Positions 30,620 to 43,822 are shown, counted from the stretch's first letter. The stretch: DNA of 64,000 nucleotides from Brugia malayi (GCF_000002995.4 NW_025062475.1:2046001-2110000); one strand, 5' to 3'. Made by a program: numbers and translations. The notes: generated by a model from the sequence alone, not told the origin.

Positions 30620-32982
30620 ATGACAAAGGAAGAGAATGATGAATTAATGATGGAAAGTGATGATAAGGATGAAGTGATAAGATCACAGATGATAACATAT
30701 GCTCGTGGTGGGAAGGAAGACTTCGTGAGCTTAGTTAATGCAAGCAATGAAAGTAATGGTTGGATACGGAAGTACCGTGATTATGACTGCTACCGAAGAA
30801 TGCTCGGTCCGACAAAGTTGCATGACATTGCTGCGAGAACGAAAAGTAATTTCTTTTTCTTTTTTCTCCTTAGTTAAATATTTTGATAATTTTTAATAAA
30901 TGAAAGAATAAAATATAGCATAGGAAAGAAGAGAGAGAGAGAGAAAGAAAAAAAGAAGTTGAATTTTTCCTTTTCCATTATTTAAAAAAGAAAATTGTCA
31001 TATAAATCTGTTTAATGCATTGATGACTTTTTGTTGTAAATTTAATATTAATCTATCTTAATGGAATTATTTTTTTTTTTTTTTTTTTAATTCTTTTTTT
31101 AGCTAAATTATGTTGATATAAAATTTTTTGGTAGTTTTTTTCTTTTCTTGTTTTGTCTCAATGTAAGAAAAATGTTGTTCAATGATTTAATATTTATATA
31201 CTTATTATTTTCTTCGATATTTTTAAATATTAAAATGATCCGAAACAGAAAAAACAAATGTGACTTAATTTGAAATTATTATTAATTTTGGAATAAATTT
31301 AAAATTTTAGTTGGTGATTATGTTGGCTCGTGTATATGTTTGGAATTTGATAATTATGCATTTGTATCTTTGTATTACGTACGACCGGAATATCGAAAGA
31401 AAGGTGTTGGAGAGGAATTATTTAAGCGTGTTGTTAATGATAATTTACGACGGAAAAATATTGGATTAAATGCTGGTTAGTTTGTTTTTTTGGCTAAATT
31501 TTGGAATAGAAAAATTTCTGTAAATAAAAAAAAAAAAAATGAGTAATAAATAATAAAAGCATTTTTTTTTTTTAGTGCAACAAATGTCATCAATATACAG
31601 TGACAAACTTGGTTTCAATAAACGAGCATCTTGGATGATTGATATTATTAAAGTGAAAAATATTAATAAACAAAAACTTATTGGTATTTATATAATATAA
31701 TAAAAACATTTTTATTTTAATTTTTAAAATGAAAATTTTAGACATTTTAAAAGTAAAAACTTTTTGTAATTTTGAAATTGTAATGAATGGAGTTGATATG
31801 CTTAACAAACAAATTGATAAAATCAAATGAATGAAATAATAATATGTTTCTTAACTATTATTTCACTAAAAATATCAATGAATTAAAAAAAAGTCTTAAT
31901 TAATTATAAGTCCTAGCCTAAAATCTTAACTAATTTTAGCATTAAGAAAGAAATGTAAAATGAAATATTGAGTTTAACAAAATTTCACCTACAATTGTAA
32001 TTTAAGATTTAATTACAGTTGATGATATTCAATTAACCATAAAAGATGGGAAAGAAGTAAGCTTACAGCGAATTATTGATTACGATGCTAAAGTTGCAAA
32101 GTGTCAACGAGAAGACTTCATTAGACATTGGGCTGTGGATCGTATTGATGCAGTTTGCAAGGTATAAGGCAGAAGGGAGGAGAAGATTCATATGCCACTG
32201 ATAATATCTTATCAGTGAAATGATTGGTGCATGTACATAATCGAGTACATTCTTTAGATGTGCTCGATTATGATCTGATTAAAGTAATTCCTGGCGATCA
32301 ATTATGCATATGACAACAAATTAATTTTTTACACTAATTATTAGTAAAAGCATCTAAAATATTAACATATATTTATGTTTTTTTTTTTTTAATTTTTAAA
32401 ACTAAACAAATACACATTTATTTTAAATTATTAATTGATTATTAAAAATAAAAATTGGTAAATAGCAATGACATTTAGGTATTGGTAAATTCAAATGATG
32501 AAGTTGTTGGCTATGGCTGTGGTCGCTTGTTATCAATTGTTGGCTATCCACAATTTGGACCAATTTATTGTGATTCAAATGATGGCTTCAAGCTTCTCTT
32601 TCATATTTTACATTCATGTTTTAATGATGAAATTAATGAGCAAAATGTAATTAGCTTACGTATACCAACGACAAAGACAACCACAGTGCAACAAATTCTT
32701 CATAATATTGCTGATTTTGAATTGGTAAAATTTTTTAATGAAATTTTTTTTTTCTTTATAAATTTATAAAGAATGGAAATTGAAAAAAAAAAAAGGAAAA
32801 GAAAATTTTGTTTCTTAATTATGTTATAAATTAATTTATAATTTTGCTTTTTTTCACTTTTATCTTACAAATAATGCAATTTATTTTAGAAGGAACAGCT
32901 TACTCCACAATTTACTCAACAAATACCAGATCATGATATTGATAAAATTTATTGTGTTAGTGATGTGACAATGTTTATTTAA
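30620..32982 (+). CDS. GNAT-family N-acetyltransferase with YitH/HolE-like C-terminal domain (326 aa, six exons)
   Basis: Exons are 30620-30845, 31311-31475, 31576-31683, 32019-32161, 32479-32724 and 32890-32982, all in frame. The N-terminal half is a GNAT fold: strand-like YAFVSLYYVRPEYRKKGVGE, about residues 93-112, holds the acetyl-CoA-binding Arg-x-x-Gly-type loop (RKKGVG). It is followed by IGLNA and YSDKLGFNK. The C-terminal half (GYGCGRLLSIVGYPQFGPIY, then RIPTTKTTTVQQIL) resembles the second acetyltransferase domain of the YitH/HolE group, common in nematodes. The substrate cannot be inferred. The start lies shortly after a possible acceptor (TATCAATCAG). No partner genes adjoin it. 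Confidence 0.85.
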
Positions 32983-33586
32983 TATTCTCATTTCTTTCTC
33001 TCTCTCTCTCTCTTTTTGTTGTGCTTTGTTAGCAGTGTTAATTTCATAGAATATTTTTTTCTTCTTTTTTTTTCTCTCTCAGTTTTAAATTTTACGAAAA
33101 AATTAATTAATTTGATAATATTTCATTATCGTTCCTTCTAGTTTTTCCTAGATCTTTCTTACTATTTCTATAATTTTCCTCTGTTCCAATAATCTGAACA
33201 ACCATCACAACACAGATATACAATAAAGCATAACTTCACTCCTATGATTAAATTTAATCAATTGTTCTCAATTATAATAAAAGATATATTTTGAAATGAC
33301 TAACAACTAAAAAGGTTAATTAAAGTTAACAATTTGTTTCACAAATCGATAATTTAACAACAATCGATTCTTTCCTAAAAATTCTTTACAATGTGGCATA
33401 AATTGTAAAATGAAAGGATTATATCACTTCGCGATGAGTTGCACCAAATTATCACAACGACGAATTAGCATTGCTGTACGTATTAATTTTGATTAAGATT
33501 AACATACTATTATTGTTACGATTATTTATCATTAATAATTATTATCACTGCGATATTGGCTATTATTAAGAATAAAAGCTTAGTCC
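32983..33586. other. Intergenic stretch
   Basis: 3' flank of the acetyltransferase, AT-rich, with a short (CT)n. Nothing else is seen. Confidence 0.5.
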
Positions 33587-33668
33587 CGCAGTGGGCAGGA
33601 TTCGAACCTACGCGGGCAGAGCCCATTTGATTTCTAATCAAACTCCTTAACCACTCGGACACCACTGC
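33587..33668 (-). tRNA. tRNA-Ser (AGA)
   Basis: The minus strand gives an 82-nt cloverleaf: acceptor arms GCAGTGG and CCACTGC with discriminator G, D-arm/A box TGTCCGAGTGG, anticodon stem TTTGA/TCAAA around TTAGAAA (anticodon AGA), a long variable arm (GGGCTCTGCCC) as in serine tRNAs, and B box GGTTCGAATCC. TTTT follows 9 nt downstream (plus 33574-33577), a pol III terminator. It appears intact. Confidence 0.97.
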
Positions 33669-34351
33669 ATACCAATTACGTTTTCAATTTTTTTTTTTTT
33701 AAAGAGAAACTAAAATTAAAACTGTGACTCGTTAAACTGACTTGCACCTTATATTGTGTTAAATTCAAATTTCATTTTATTTTCTGTCTGCGTGTGATAC
33801 ATAATAAGTAATTGAATTAAACGTGATGATCACGTAAGTGTCGTACGGCTTCACGTAGCATTAAAAGAAGGCAAGAAAATATATTTACAAAATATAAAAT
33901 TTAACTGAAAATTGTTATTATTATTACTATTATTATTATATGTATTCGAAATGATAGTGATGAAAAAATATTGTGAAGGGTAGAGAAAAATACAAAGATT
34001 AAAGCATTATAAGGATTGAAGAGATTTAGAGAAAATGCTGTTGGAAAATTTAGCGCAAATATAAATTGCATTCAAAAGTATTGGCTACAAATTGAAATTT
34101 AGTGGTTTTTTGAGTGGTGGTGTTAGGTTTGTATTGAATGTTTAGTTTCTGTTTTTAGTAGTGTAATAATTGAAGTTTGGAAATGAGATGGAAAAGAAAG
34201 ACTGAAAAATTTTTATTCATTAATAATTTATGCTACAGGTGAATAGTGAGATAATGAGAATAAATCATCAGTAAATATTATCAGTGTTATCATCGACTAG
34301 TAAGCATTGTATCATTATCGTCATTATGATCAGATAGCAATCATATCACGA
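33669..34351. other. Intergenic stretch upstream of the 34352 gene
   Basis: AT-rich upstream sequence with no coding signal. It would contain the promoter of the following gene. Confidence 0.5.
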
Positions 34352-37300
34352 ATGCATCATCTGGTACAATCATCATTAATGCGAAAGAAATCGATGGCTT
34401 CATCATTGCCGAAAATTATTCGCCATCGTGAGGTAAGATTTTGCCTTTACTTTTAATCAATTTATTTACTTATTTTATTTTTTTCCTATGATAAATTTAT
34501 GGAATTAAAATATTTGTGATTGATAGAATAATCAGATGGCGAGGATTTGCTTTGAATCAGTGTGAAATATTAGACTTTTTTTTTTAATTATTGTATTCAC
34601 TGAACGGATAAGTGTCAAATAAAAGAAAGGAAAAGTTTGATCTTTTCAGTTAGTTTGAAAATTCTATGCAAATTTAAATGTCGTTGTTGTAGTATTTATA
34701 TTCCAGTTGCATGGAGAAGCAAGACAGCTTAATCGCATGACTTGTCGAGTGCGATTAGATCAGTTAGAATGTCCATATCTAGTCGAAATTTCAGGTGTAA
34801 AACGTTTGTTGGATATTACTCGAGAGTAAGTTGCTTCAGCATTTCTTTTTTTTTTTACTTTTGAACATCAACATTTTGCACTAGATCTCAAGAAATGAAT
34901 TAAAGAATATGAAACTGAATTATGTCTCATTCTTTACTTCTTTTACAAACTTCATTTGGAGTATACTATAGCCATTATTGAATCATTATGAAGTGAATGT
35001 TGTTAAAGAGCGCAAAGATCTCTTTTTTATAGTTTGTATTGCATTTTCTAATTGCGTATAACAGATTAATGCAGGATCGTCAGACTATTTAGACGAACTT
35101 TTAAAATACATTAAACATTGAAAATATCGGTCTAATGCATTTAAATAAAAAAATTGCATTTTTCTGGACTTAAAAATTTGTGAAGAAATTAGGTGATTAA
35201 TATGAACAGTCATACACAGCACTCTTTCGAGAGAGTAGCTTCTAATGTTTTTTTTTTTCTTATATTTGACATATCCACAAAGTAATAATTACAATCATAA
35301 AATGTAGGTATTTTCGTGGAAGAAAATTAATCGAAATTGAATAAAATATCTCAGATTCTGATTCTCTCAGATCAAGAAAAATATAAAAAACTGTTGATAG
35401 AATCATTTTTATTGATATGTCATCGAACAAAGTTAGTTTTTTGATAAAGATGAAATAAGTATAATAATTCTTTAAGTAAATGAACCAAAGTTTCAGATGT
35501 ATTTTCATAGGTCTTTCGAATGATTCTCGCTATGCAGTTGGCTTGCTCTATTCATTTTCTGACTCACATCATTCAAGTTCAAGTAGATTATTTTTGTTCT
35601 TTCAAGATTGTAATCTCAGTTTGTTTTGCTAGCGTAAAACGTGACTACCTCTTCTAATAACTGTAACACTAAATATGGTTTAAAATGTGATATTGCAGTG
35701 GGACATGATGAAGACGAAGCAGAGCTCAATGTTATTGTATTTGAATTGTCAGCAACATTGCTTAGACCTGTAAAAATTTTGATATTTTGTTACATTTTTT
35801 ACACATTTTTTTTGTACATTTATTAATTCTGAAGATTGTTGAAATAAGTTCTGCATTGTCAGTGTATTTGTCTTTAAAATATTTCGTTTTATTTTTTGCA
35901 GGCTTTCATTACAATTTTCACAGCCTGGCCGAGTACTGCGAAAGTTTATGCAACATTCCCATACAGCTCTTCACATATCTCAATCGTCGGTTTTGCGTCA
36001 GTTTTTTTTTTTTTTTATCTTTTGCAAGGGTTTGAGAATAATACTATGCTTCTGTTATTTATTTCAGAATAGAGAGTGTGGTTTCATTTTCTGAGATGTG
36101 TTTAGAAAAGTCAGTGATTCATATTTTCAAAAACCTTGTGATTATTGGTAAATTAGAAACTGTTGAGAGGTTGAAACGCATGCTAAATCCGAGTATTTGA
36201 TATCTTGGTTCATCTTATTTTTTCAGAACATTAATGGGAAAAAGACGAACTGAAAATTTTATCTTCAAGATTTCAGGAAACAAAACACTGAACCAAGGAA
36301 CACAACTATGTCAAGGCGAGACTTGGAGCCCTTTTCGGTTATTGCCAAAGTTAAATTTATATTATTTCGTTTCCGTATCACTATCTCTTTGACCACATGC
36401 CTTGTAATGTCTTATCGTTGGAATGGCTTGAAATTATCGAAGTATTCTTTAATTCTTTTTTATAGTTACCCATAAGATAGTTTCTTTTTTTGGTGTTATT
36501 CTTGTTCTAATTATTTCTTATTATCGTATAAACGAGATAGTTAGAATGTGAGTGATACTGATTTGACTAAGTAGGATTATGTATGCACTTTTTGTTTACT
36601 CAGTATTCTTTTACTCGACTTTGACTTATTTTTATGTATTAAACGATGGCATCAGGCAACTCTCTTTTTTATATTATCAGTCGGTTTTGATATATAAGTA
36701 ATTTATAAAGATCATCCTTAATGAAATTTAGTTAATCATTTCAAAACGACCAATTCACAAATATTTCACCTTGTAATGAGTGCTTTTTCTTTTTTTTTTT
36801 TTTTTTTTTTTTTTTTGTTTTTTCTGTCTAGCATTCCATTTTTTGTTTATAGAGCAGTTTTGCGTTCAACGGATCATGGTGGTATACTGAATGGTGGAAC
36901 TGCATTAATTTCATATCTGTTTACAAAGAATTGTCCTCCTTTGAAAGCGGTTCGTATGTCACGTATGGTATGTTAGAAATCTGTGATTTTTAAAATTAAT
37001 TTTCTGAGAGAAAAGAATGCAATATACAAAATTACTTTCAAATTGTTAGCTCTGTCGATTGCATTAAGTCAGCTTGTACTTTAAACTATTTTTTTTTTTT
37101 TCTGAAAACAGTGAAAAAAATAATTTTCATAAATTTTTTAGACAACATTTGAACATTTGTATAGTACTTTAAAATTGTTAAGTTTCTTATTTGTTGCAGA
37201 TAGCGCAAGTAATTGACCCAAAAATAATGGATGGTGGTGAAACAGTAATATTTGAGGGATGTAATTCGCAAGATATTAGAGTGGAAGATGCAACTGAACA

Positions 37301-39059
37301 TTGTGGAAACATTGCTCGAAAATACCATTTAAAACGAGTTACTGTTGAAGGTTTATTTATTCTCATTTTCTTTTCATCTAAGTTAATGTGATAATGGTGC
37401 CACTGTGTAGTACACACCAAATTCTGCGGTTTCGCTGTAAAATTTTAGGTTGCACTCTTTTTTTTTGCAGAAATCATATCATTAATTTTTAAACTTGCTG
37501 AACTTATTCTGGGCTTCATTAATTTTGTAAATAAAATTCAAGTTTATGCATCTAAAGTTTAGATAAGAATCCTTCACCAGCAGGCCTAAGTGAACCGCTT
37601 TTCGTTACGGAAACTCTAATGGATATTGAACGTTTGCTGTATGAAATTATGCCTGTGGTTGTTTCTAGGATGTATGGAAATTATAAATATGAAGGTTTAA
37701 TCGATTATGAGGTATTTTTCTCCTATTTTTTTCTCATCGGAATGTTTTAATTTAAATAATCTTTGTTTGGAATCATTTTTGTGTTAACCATTAGGCATGA
37801 TGTGGTTAATATTAAAATCTTTTAATTCTTAATCTTTTACTTTTTTCATTATATGCAATAATTTTGGAAGATTTTTATAATGTAACTTTTTTTGATTGAC
37901 ATGATAGTGTTTTTTTCTTTCCCGAACATAATTCTTATCAAATAACTTTTTGAAAACATGTTATGTCTTATATCCACATTGCTTATTACTATTTTACGAT
38001 GAATTCAGCAACAGAGATATTATCAATAGCTTACAGTTATCGATAGCTTTAATGTTTTTAAAATAGTGAAAGTTTCCTCCTACATTTCAATATTTTATTT
38101 ATCGTAATTTAATGTTCTATTTATTCTTGAATTATAGTTATTGCTTCCTCTATTTGCGTGAATTATTGTTCTAAATTTTTTCATATTTCAGATAGATCTA
38201 ATCGATTGTGAACAATATATAGCTAACATTGTGTTAACTGCAGTTATTGAAGCTAAAGGACCTGGTGAAGGGGGTAGAAATTCTGCTTACATTGTTGTAC
38301 TTTATATCGTGTGGAATACTTTTGAGGGTATCTTTTTTTTTTAGAAAAGTGAAACTATTATGCTTCTGCCTAGGATTAATCTTTATTTGTCCTTTGACAG
38401 CTAAGCGAATAGTCCAATTGCTTTTAATTTCTACTGCTGGTATATCAATGCTCTAAAAAAAAACGAAAAAGAAAAAACTTCTTGATCTATTGCTCATCTA
38501 TAATAACGTAATTATTTATTTATTCTAAAAAATAAACCAGAAGTAAAAACTGTTTTAATAAAATTTAGAAAATATCATTTCAATTCAGGTACGCGTCAGA
38601 TATCTTCCTTTAGAGGTATGCGTTTGGTTCCCTGGACAATTGCTCATCGTCCTGATCAATGGTACCCGTTTAAAACCATTCTGAAAAAGGAGCTTATACC
38701 GGATGAACGAGTTATATCCAACATTCCATTTCTGAATGGTTCCTTTTTTTGTATAATATAAAAAATTGAGGATTTCTTACTACATCAACCTTTTCTTCAT
38801 GAAAAAAGTTAGCTGATAGATAGAGCAAATTGAATAAACAAAAATTTCCTAGTTTATTAGCTTTTCATGATCTAAATTTTATTGCAAGTTTTACTAAATT
38901 ATACTTCTAAGTTGATTTTTGCTTACTTCATTTACTTTCAACAATCATGAATAGTACTAATTATTATAGTTTTTAGGTGAAAGTTTGGGTTTTTTGGCAT
39001 CAGCTTCACCAGGAATTACTGTTTGGAAAGAATTTACTTGCCGATCCAAAATTACTTGA
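34352..39059 (+). CDS. Unrecognised protein, 367 aa, ten exons
   Basis: Exons are 34352-34432, 34707-34825, 35902-36000, 36068-36147, 36858-36967, 37200-37350, 37563-37711, 38192-38273, 38589-38738 and 38977-39059. Each junction is in phase and the frame closes at TGA. The protein is globular and evenly composed, not low-complexity. The N-terminus is basic (SLMRKKSMASSLPKIIRHRE). Segments include QLECPYLVEISGVKRLLDIT, SEMCLEKSVIHIFKNLVIIG, STDHGGILNGGTALISYLFT, DPKIMDGGETVIFEGCNS, IEAKGPGEGGTRQISSFRG and FLNGESLGFLASASPGITVW. No transmembrane segment or catalytic signature is obvious. The Gly-rich STDHGGILNGG could be a ligand loop, which is only inference. A frame at 35692-35771 (GHDEDEAELNVIVFEL) could be an alternative exon but does not fit the phase of the upstream exon's likely donor. 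Function unknown. Confidence 0.75.
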
Positions 39060-40639
39060 TCCAAATTATTTCGAAAGCCTTATTTGGCTTGAAAATCGGA
39101 AATATTTAAAATATTCATTGTTCTGTCTTTCAACTAGTTTCTTTGTTTGCAGTTTTTTTTTTTCTATTAATGTTATTATTTTTGTTTACTGTTATAAATA
39201 GTCATATTGTTTTCCTCTAACATGAGAAGAGGCAAAATTTCGCTTATTTTATTGCCATTTGTTTTAAAATGATGTTTTATTCTTGTGTTTTGCAGTTATT
39301 TTATTTTCATGAAAGTTGTTCATGCAGTTTTAATTCTGATGAAATGGAAGTGCTTTGAAAAACTCATGGAAACATTCCAGGACTATGATTGCTCATCTGA
39401 ATATAAAGTTTTTTTTTAATTTAAACATTCTGTAATTTTTTACAGACAAAAGTAAAAATTTTAATATGTGTTGTGGTAATATACATAAAAACAATTAATC
39501 TATCCATTCTTCTATCCATGATAAATAGAATTTTTGCTTGGAACATTCCAATGAAAATAGTTTCAATTCATTATTTCACTACAAATATTTTACAAATACT
39601 CCACTTCTTTACAATTAAAAAATGTTACTATAACTTACAAAAATTTTAATTACTTTCTTGACAACATTATATTAATTTTTTCTTAATGTCAAAATTCTTC
39701 ATTTTTTCATTTCATTTTATGTCCAAGTACTCTTCTTTTCCTCTAAAATATGCTTTTCATATTTTCATTATGATTATTACTGAATTTTCTTTTATTAGAA
39801 AACCTACTGAATAGTAAAATTAATTACATTTAATGAAATGAAAATAATAATTAAGCCTAACAAATATACCATTGCATCCTACTTTATCTGTTAAGAAAAA
39901 AAAATATAAAATGTAGCCTAAATAGGAAATGTTAGCATCAATATCTTGCAATATGAGTTATCTGAAGGGATTACAAAAATAAAGAAAATGAAGTTCAAAT
40001 TTAAAAAGAAATTAGATTATTCCATTGATAGCAAATATTATTTATTTAAAAATAAAATCAGATTAATAGTGCTTTTCTCGAATATCATGATAAATAGCAC
40101 AAAAATTGCAAATCATTTTACTTTTCCTGAAAAATATTTTAATGAATTTCCTTATTCCATACATTTTTATCTGTTATTATTATTAAAATAACTGCTTTAA
40201 TAATTTCACTTAACGTAATACTAAAACAGAAATTATAGGTTCCATAATTCAAAATTTTACTTTCATTTTAACTTAATTTTAACTTCTGTATTTTGCATTA
40301 ATATAGTTCTCTCACTTATAACAATATAATTGTGTATGACTCAGAAGTATTAAATAAATAAAGTAAAAATTCCACTGCGCTAAAAACAAAATTTCAGGAA
40401 AAGTAGTTTAAATGACTCTCATAAATCTGTTTTATAAGTCTTTTTCTATTAGCAAATATAATATACAGAAGATATCACTCTGATATCACCCTAATATCAC
40501 CAACTGTCGCCCTAATATCACTAACTTTCACCCTAATTTTTTTTACAATATTATTTGAATGATCAATTTTAATTGTCATTAATAAAAATTAGGAATTCCA
40601 CCTAGATAATGACAAAGTATTATATAGTTGGCATCTTAT
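39060..40639. other. Intergenic, AT-rich
   Basis: No gene seen. The sequence drifts into the bacterial-like block somewhere before 40640; the exact boundary is not visible. Confidence 0.5.
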
Positions 40640-41041
40640 GTTTAATTTTTTGCACTATATATACCTTATATATTCATAATATTTCTAGGTTTTTACCTAT
40701 ATAAGTTGAAACTCACTTATAAAGCGTTTAGGACAGTATAATATACTAATTTGTAGGAGTGAAGAGTAAATACTGTCTACCACGACATATCTTTTGCCTT
40801 TTTTTTGCCTAGTAAATTTCCAAAATATTTATGACTAAAGGTTAGTTGCAACAAGAAGCAACTAAGTCACGATTATTAAATATTTAAAACATAAAAAAAA
40901 ATATTAAAGACTTCTTTACACCCAGGTCTTTTATCCTGTTCTTTTCACATCCTATAACTGAACTATCAATCTCTTTTGTAACTAAAAAACGGCATATTAA
41001 CTGAACTGTTTGCAATAGACTTTCAGAAATGCTAAGTGATG

Positions 41042-41385
41042 TCGAATAACGATAGAGCTCTCCGTAAATCACTACCCAATACTGCTTTATCGAATAACGA
41101 TAGAACTCTCCGTAAATCACTACCCAATACTGCTTTATCGAATAACGATAGAGCTCTCCGTAAATCACTACCCAATACTGCTTTATCGAATAACGATAGA
41201 GCTCTCTGTAAATCACTACCCAATACTGCTTTGTCGAATAACGATAGAGCTCTCTGTAAATCACTACCCAATACTGCTTTGTCGAATAACGATAGAGCTC
41301 TCTGTAAATCACTACCCAATACTGCTTTGTCGAATAACGATAGAGCTCTCCGTAAATCATACCCAGTACTGCTTCCCTCAGATTA
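41042..41385. repeat. 48-bp minisatellite, seven copies
   Basis: Units begin at 41042, 41090, 41138, 41186, 41234, 41282 and 41330; the last is degenerate. Units differ by single bases (for example CTCCG versus CTCTG). As 48 is a multiple of three and the unit lacks stops in several frames, both strands show long open frames with a 16-residue period. These are best read as by-products of the repeat. Confidence 0.95.
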
Positions 41386-41399
41386 AATATAATATCTTT

Positions 41400-41725
41400 A
41401 TCCATAGGCCAGTATATCCATCACACTTTTAGTAGATACTGCACCACCTTTATTACACAGGACTGCTTGATTCATTAAAAATGAAACGTTCCGCATTGAA
41501 TTGCCAGAGTGGCGCGCAATTAACTCTACTGCTTCCTTTTCAATGAAATAATTTCCTCTCTGTGAGACTTGATTTCTGTAGTTAAATAATGGACTATCAA
41601 GGTGATTACGGCTTTCTTTTCAGAACTTATTAAGTTTTGCTTTAGCTACTACAACTGGTATGTCAATAGGTGCTGTGTAAGAATTTCTGAATAGGGTTCC
41701 AAAGTATACTACCCATTCAGATTAC
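41400..41725 (-). pseudogene. Bacterial-like fragment of unknown identity
   Basis: The minus strand reads through in pieces as YFGTLFRNSYTAPIDIP, a stop, then EKEAVELIARHSGNSMRNVS and LMNQAVLCNKGGAV. The last part resembles the lid region of bacterial AAA+ ATPases (residual ELIARHSGNSMR), but I cannot name the gene. It is frameshifted. Confidence 0.35.
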
Positions 41726-41727
41726 AT

Positions 41728-42240
41728 AAATATAGCACTTGACTCCAGTAAAAAAAATTCAGACACGACTTATACCCTGAATACAAAGCAAACAGAGTAA
41801 CTCCTCCTGAGGATTTAATTCCACAGTTCGTAATACTGAGGAAAGCAATAGAAGCTTTTAATCTCAGTTATGAAGAGATTGAAGGCTATGAAGCAGATGG
41901 CATAATTGCAACATTAACTGCAAAATATGCCAACCACCAAGATTTAAAAGTGGTAATAATTTCGTCAGATAGAGATTTGTTTCAGCTCTAGAACTACAAC
42001 AAGTTTTAATATTCGATCCTATCAAAAACATATACATCGATGAAAAACAAGTAACAGAAAAATCTGGTGTAAATTCAAATATTTTTTTTCTCTAACTGAA
42101 GGTATCTGACAACATTCCTGGCGTTTCAGAAATAGACCCAAAGACTGCAGCTAATTTGCTGGATACATTTAATTCGTTGAGTAATATCATAGAAAACATC
42201 AATAACATCAAGCAAACATCCCAATATCTGTGCTCTGGAT
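41728..42240 (+). pseudogene. polA: DNA polymerase I fragment, 5'-3' exonuclease domain
   Basis: Plus-strand pieces read FRHDLYPEYKANRVTPPEDL, EIEGYEADGIIATLTAKYA, LKVVIISSDRDLFQL and VSDNIPGVSEIDPKTAANLL. These are the metal-site and helix-hairpin-helix segments of the FEN-like nuclease domain of bacterial PolA. Typical active-site pairs are altered (YEADG in place of the usual YEADD). At least one frameshift (A-run near 41752) and a stop after LFQL (about 41990) break it. The polymerase domain is absent. Confidence 0.8.
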
Positions 42241-42309
42241 AATACTCACTTCAGGATTACTACTTTCTACTGGAAATTTGCCGGCATCATGCTATATATA
42301 TGCCTGCTA

Positions 42310-42383
42310 TATAAAAAGGTTGATTGTGTATCTACTCATAAGATACTAAAAAGGTTGATTGTGTATCTACTCATAATATACAT
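42310..42383. repeat. ~35-bp tandem duplication
   Basis: AAAAAGGTTGATTGTGTATC and its following bases occur twice in succession at about 42315 and 42349. Confidence 0.85.
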
Positions 42384-42978
42384 GATACAAAAACCAATGG
42401 CCATTACTTGAAAGATTTTCAATTTATTTTTATTGAACTACCTAAATTGTCTAGGAGTAAAGTAGAGCAATTAATAAATATAGTAGAGCATTGACGCTTC
42501 TTTTTTAAGAATGCAGAGGATACCACTGAAACAGATGTAAAAGCTAGCATACGATGGGTTAAATGAGTTCCGTTGGAATGAAGAAGATAAAATAGCGTAT
42601 GAAGAAAGAGGAATCTAATGAATCTACAGAAAGACAAAGCCATCCTTGAATACAGCTACTAAAAAAGGTAGAGGAGAAGGTGTCAAAACCAGCAAAGAGA
42701 GAGGCATCAAATTGGAGCAGAGAAAGGTAAGAGTGAAGAAAGCTAAAATAGTAGTACCGAAAAATTCACTTAAGGCAGGTATGTCTATAAGTCTTCCAAC
42801 GTTGAAAAGAGAAATAATAAAATCAAAAGAACTAAACCTAGTAGAAAAAATAAAAATAGAACAAATAATTATGAAATCAATAACTTCAGATGCTAGCAAG
42901 AATAGTAATGAAAATCATTCTAATGCAGAAACAAATGAATACTACCGGAATTATTTACCACACCAGGAAGAAGTCTAA
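42355..42978 (+). pseudogene. Rpn-family recombination-promoting nuclease/transposase fragment (copy 1)
   Basis: Contains LKDFQFIFIELPKLSRSKVE and QLINIVEH, a stop, then KNAEDTTETDVKAS and later frames with AYEE and KNSLKAGMSISL. These match the C-terminal half of the PD-(D/E)XK Rpn family that is multicopy in Wolbachia. A second copy lies at 47571. Several stops. The last open stretch (42646-42978) holds the KAGMS-type tail and then unrelated residues. Confidence 0.7.
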
Positions 42979-43117
42979 CGCACACATCAACAACTACTAT
43001 CGCTGCTGGTTCACCTCCTGAAACAGTATGAGGAGTATGCTCACCCATACCCTCAAATCGACCACATGATGTCGTTACATGAGGAAATCCTACCAACAAT
43101 AAACTTCCCATTATCAG

Positions 43118-43822
43118 TTATAAGTCCTCTTGTGCGTTTTCACTCCATTCTATCATTTCAGCATTGCGGACTGTCTGTAAATCATTCTGCGCCGACTGAT
43201 TCAACTTATCCTCTTTTACATTTGCTTTTATTTTCCTCACGAGGTTTAATATCTATCTACATGAATATCTCCCATTTCTTCAGAATGCTTATCACAGATA
43301 AGCTCCTCCTTCCTTATTCGGCCAATTCGATTGTGCACAGAATTACAGCTATAGTTGGTGATATATTTGTTCAGTAATGTATGGCAGAGAAGGTGCAAAG
43401 CAAATAACCGCAAAGTAGTATTCAACACATATGTCAAACTTTGTTTGCCTCTCTGCTTACTTTATCTCCATATGCACTTGTTGTTTGTTGCTAATTCCAA
43501 GTGATTGTCACAAAAGTCTTTCCAAAAAAATCCTTCTACTGCACCCAAAGCTTCACAGTATTCAAATTGTAATAAGTTATTCGTTGCTATAACTTTATAT
43601 AGTTTAGACAGTATCTATTGATCCATGTCTCAGCTGGATACCTTTCCATGAATTAGAAACAAACTTGCTGGCATTGAAAAGTTTTGTAACGAGGCACTTG
43701 CCAATTTTGATATGTTTTCAGAGTTAACTGTATCAACTCCAAGTCTTCAGTCTGCTGTCCAATAACACACTACATCTGCACCGTATGTATCAAGTATCGA
43801 TTTTGGAGTTATTATATTACCT
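43118..43822 (-). pseudogene. valS: Valyl-tRNA synthetase C-terminal fragment
   Basis: The minus strand reads TPKSILDTYGADVVCYWTAD, stop, RLGVDTVNSENISKLASASL, then EALGAVEGFFWKDFCDNHLE, SLTYVLNTTLRLFALHLL, IRKEELICDKHSEEMGDIHV and ends QTVRNAEMIEWSENAQEDL. These are the segment after the KMSKS loop and the anticodon-binding/C-terminal part of bacterial ValRS. Multiple stops and frame changes; the catalytic domain is gone. Confidence 0.75.

Noticed and set aside
35641..35771. Candidate exon reading GHDEDEAELNVIVFELSATL in the 34352 gene
   Set aside because: Its phase does not fit the strong donor at 34825, whereas skipping it joins 34825 to 35902 in frame. It could be an alternative exon if an earlier donor (about 34795) is used.
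41042..41385. Possible CRISPR array
   Set aside because: Units are directly tandem without variable spacers. The same holds for the 46-bp arrays at 2521 and 9173.
40884..41405. 173-codon minus frame and two other long frames over the 48-bp repeat
   Set aside because: They exist because the repeat period is a multiple of three without stops; the flanks are decayed sequence.
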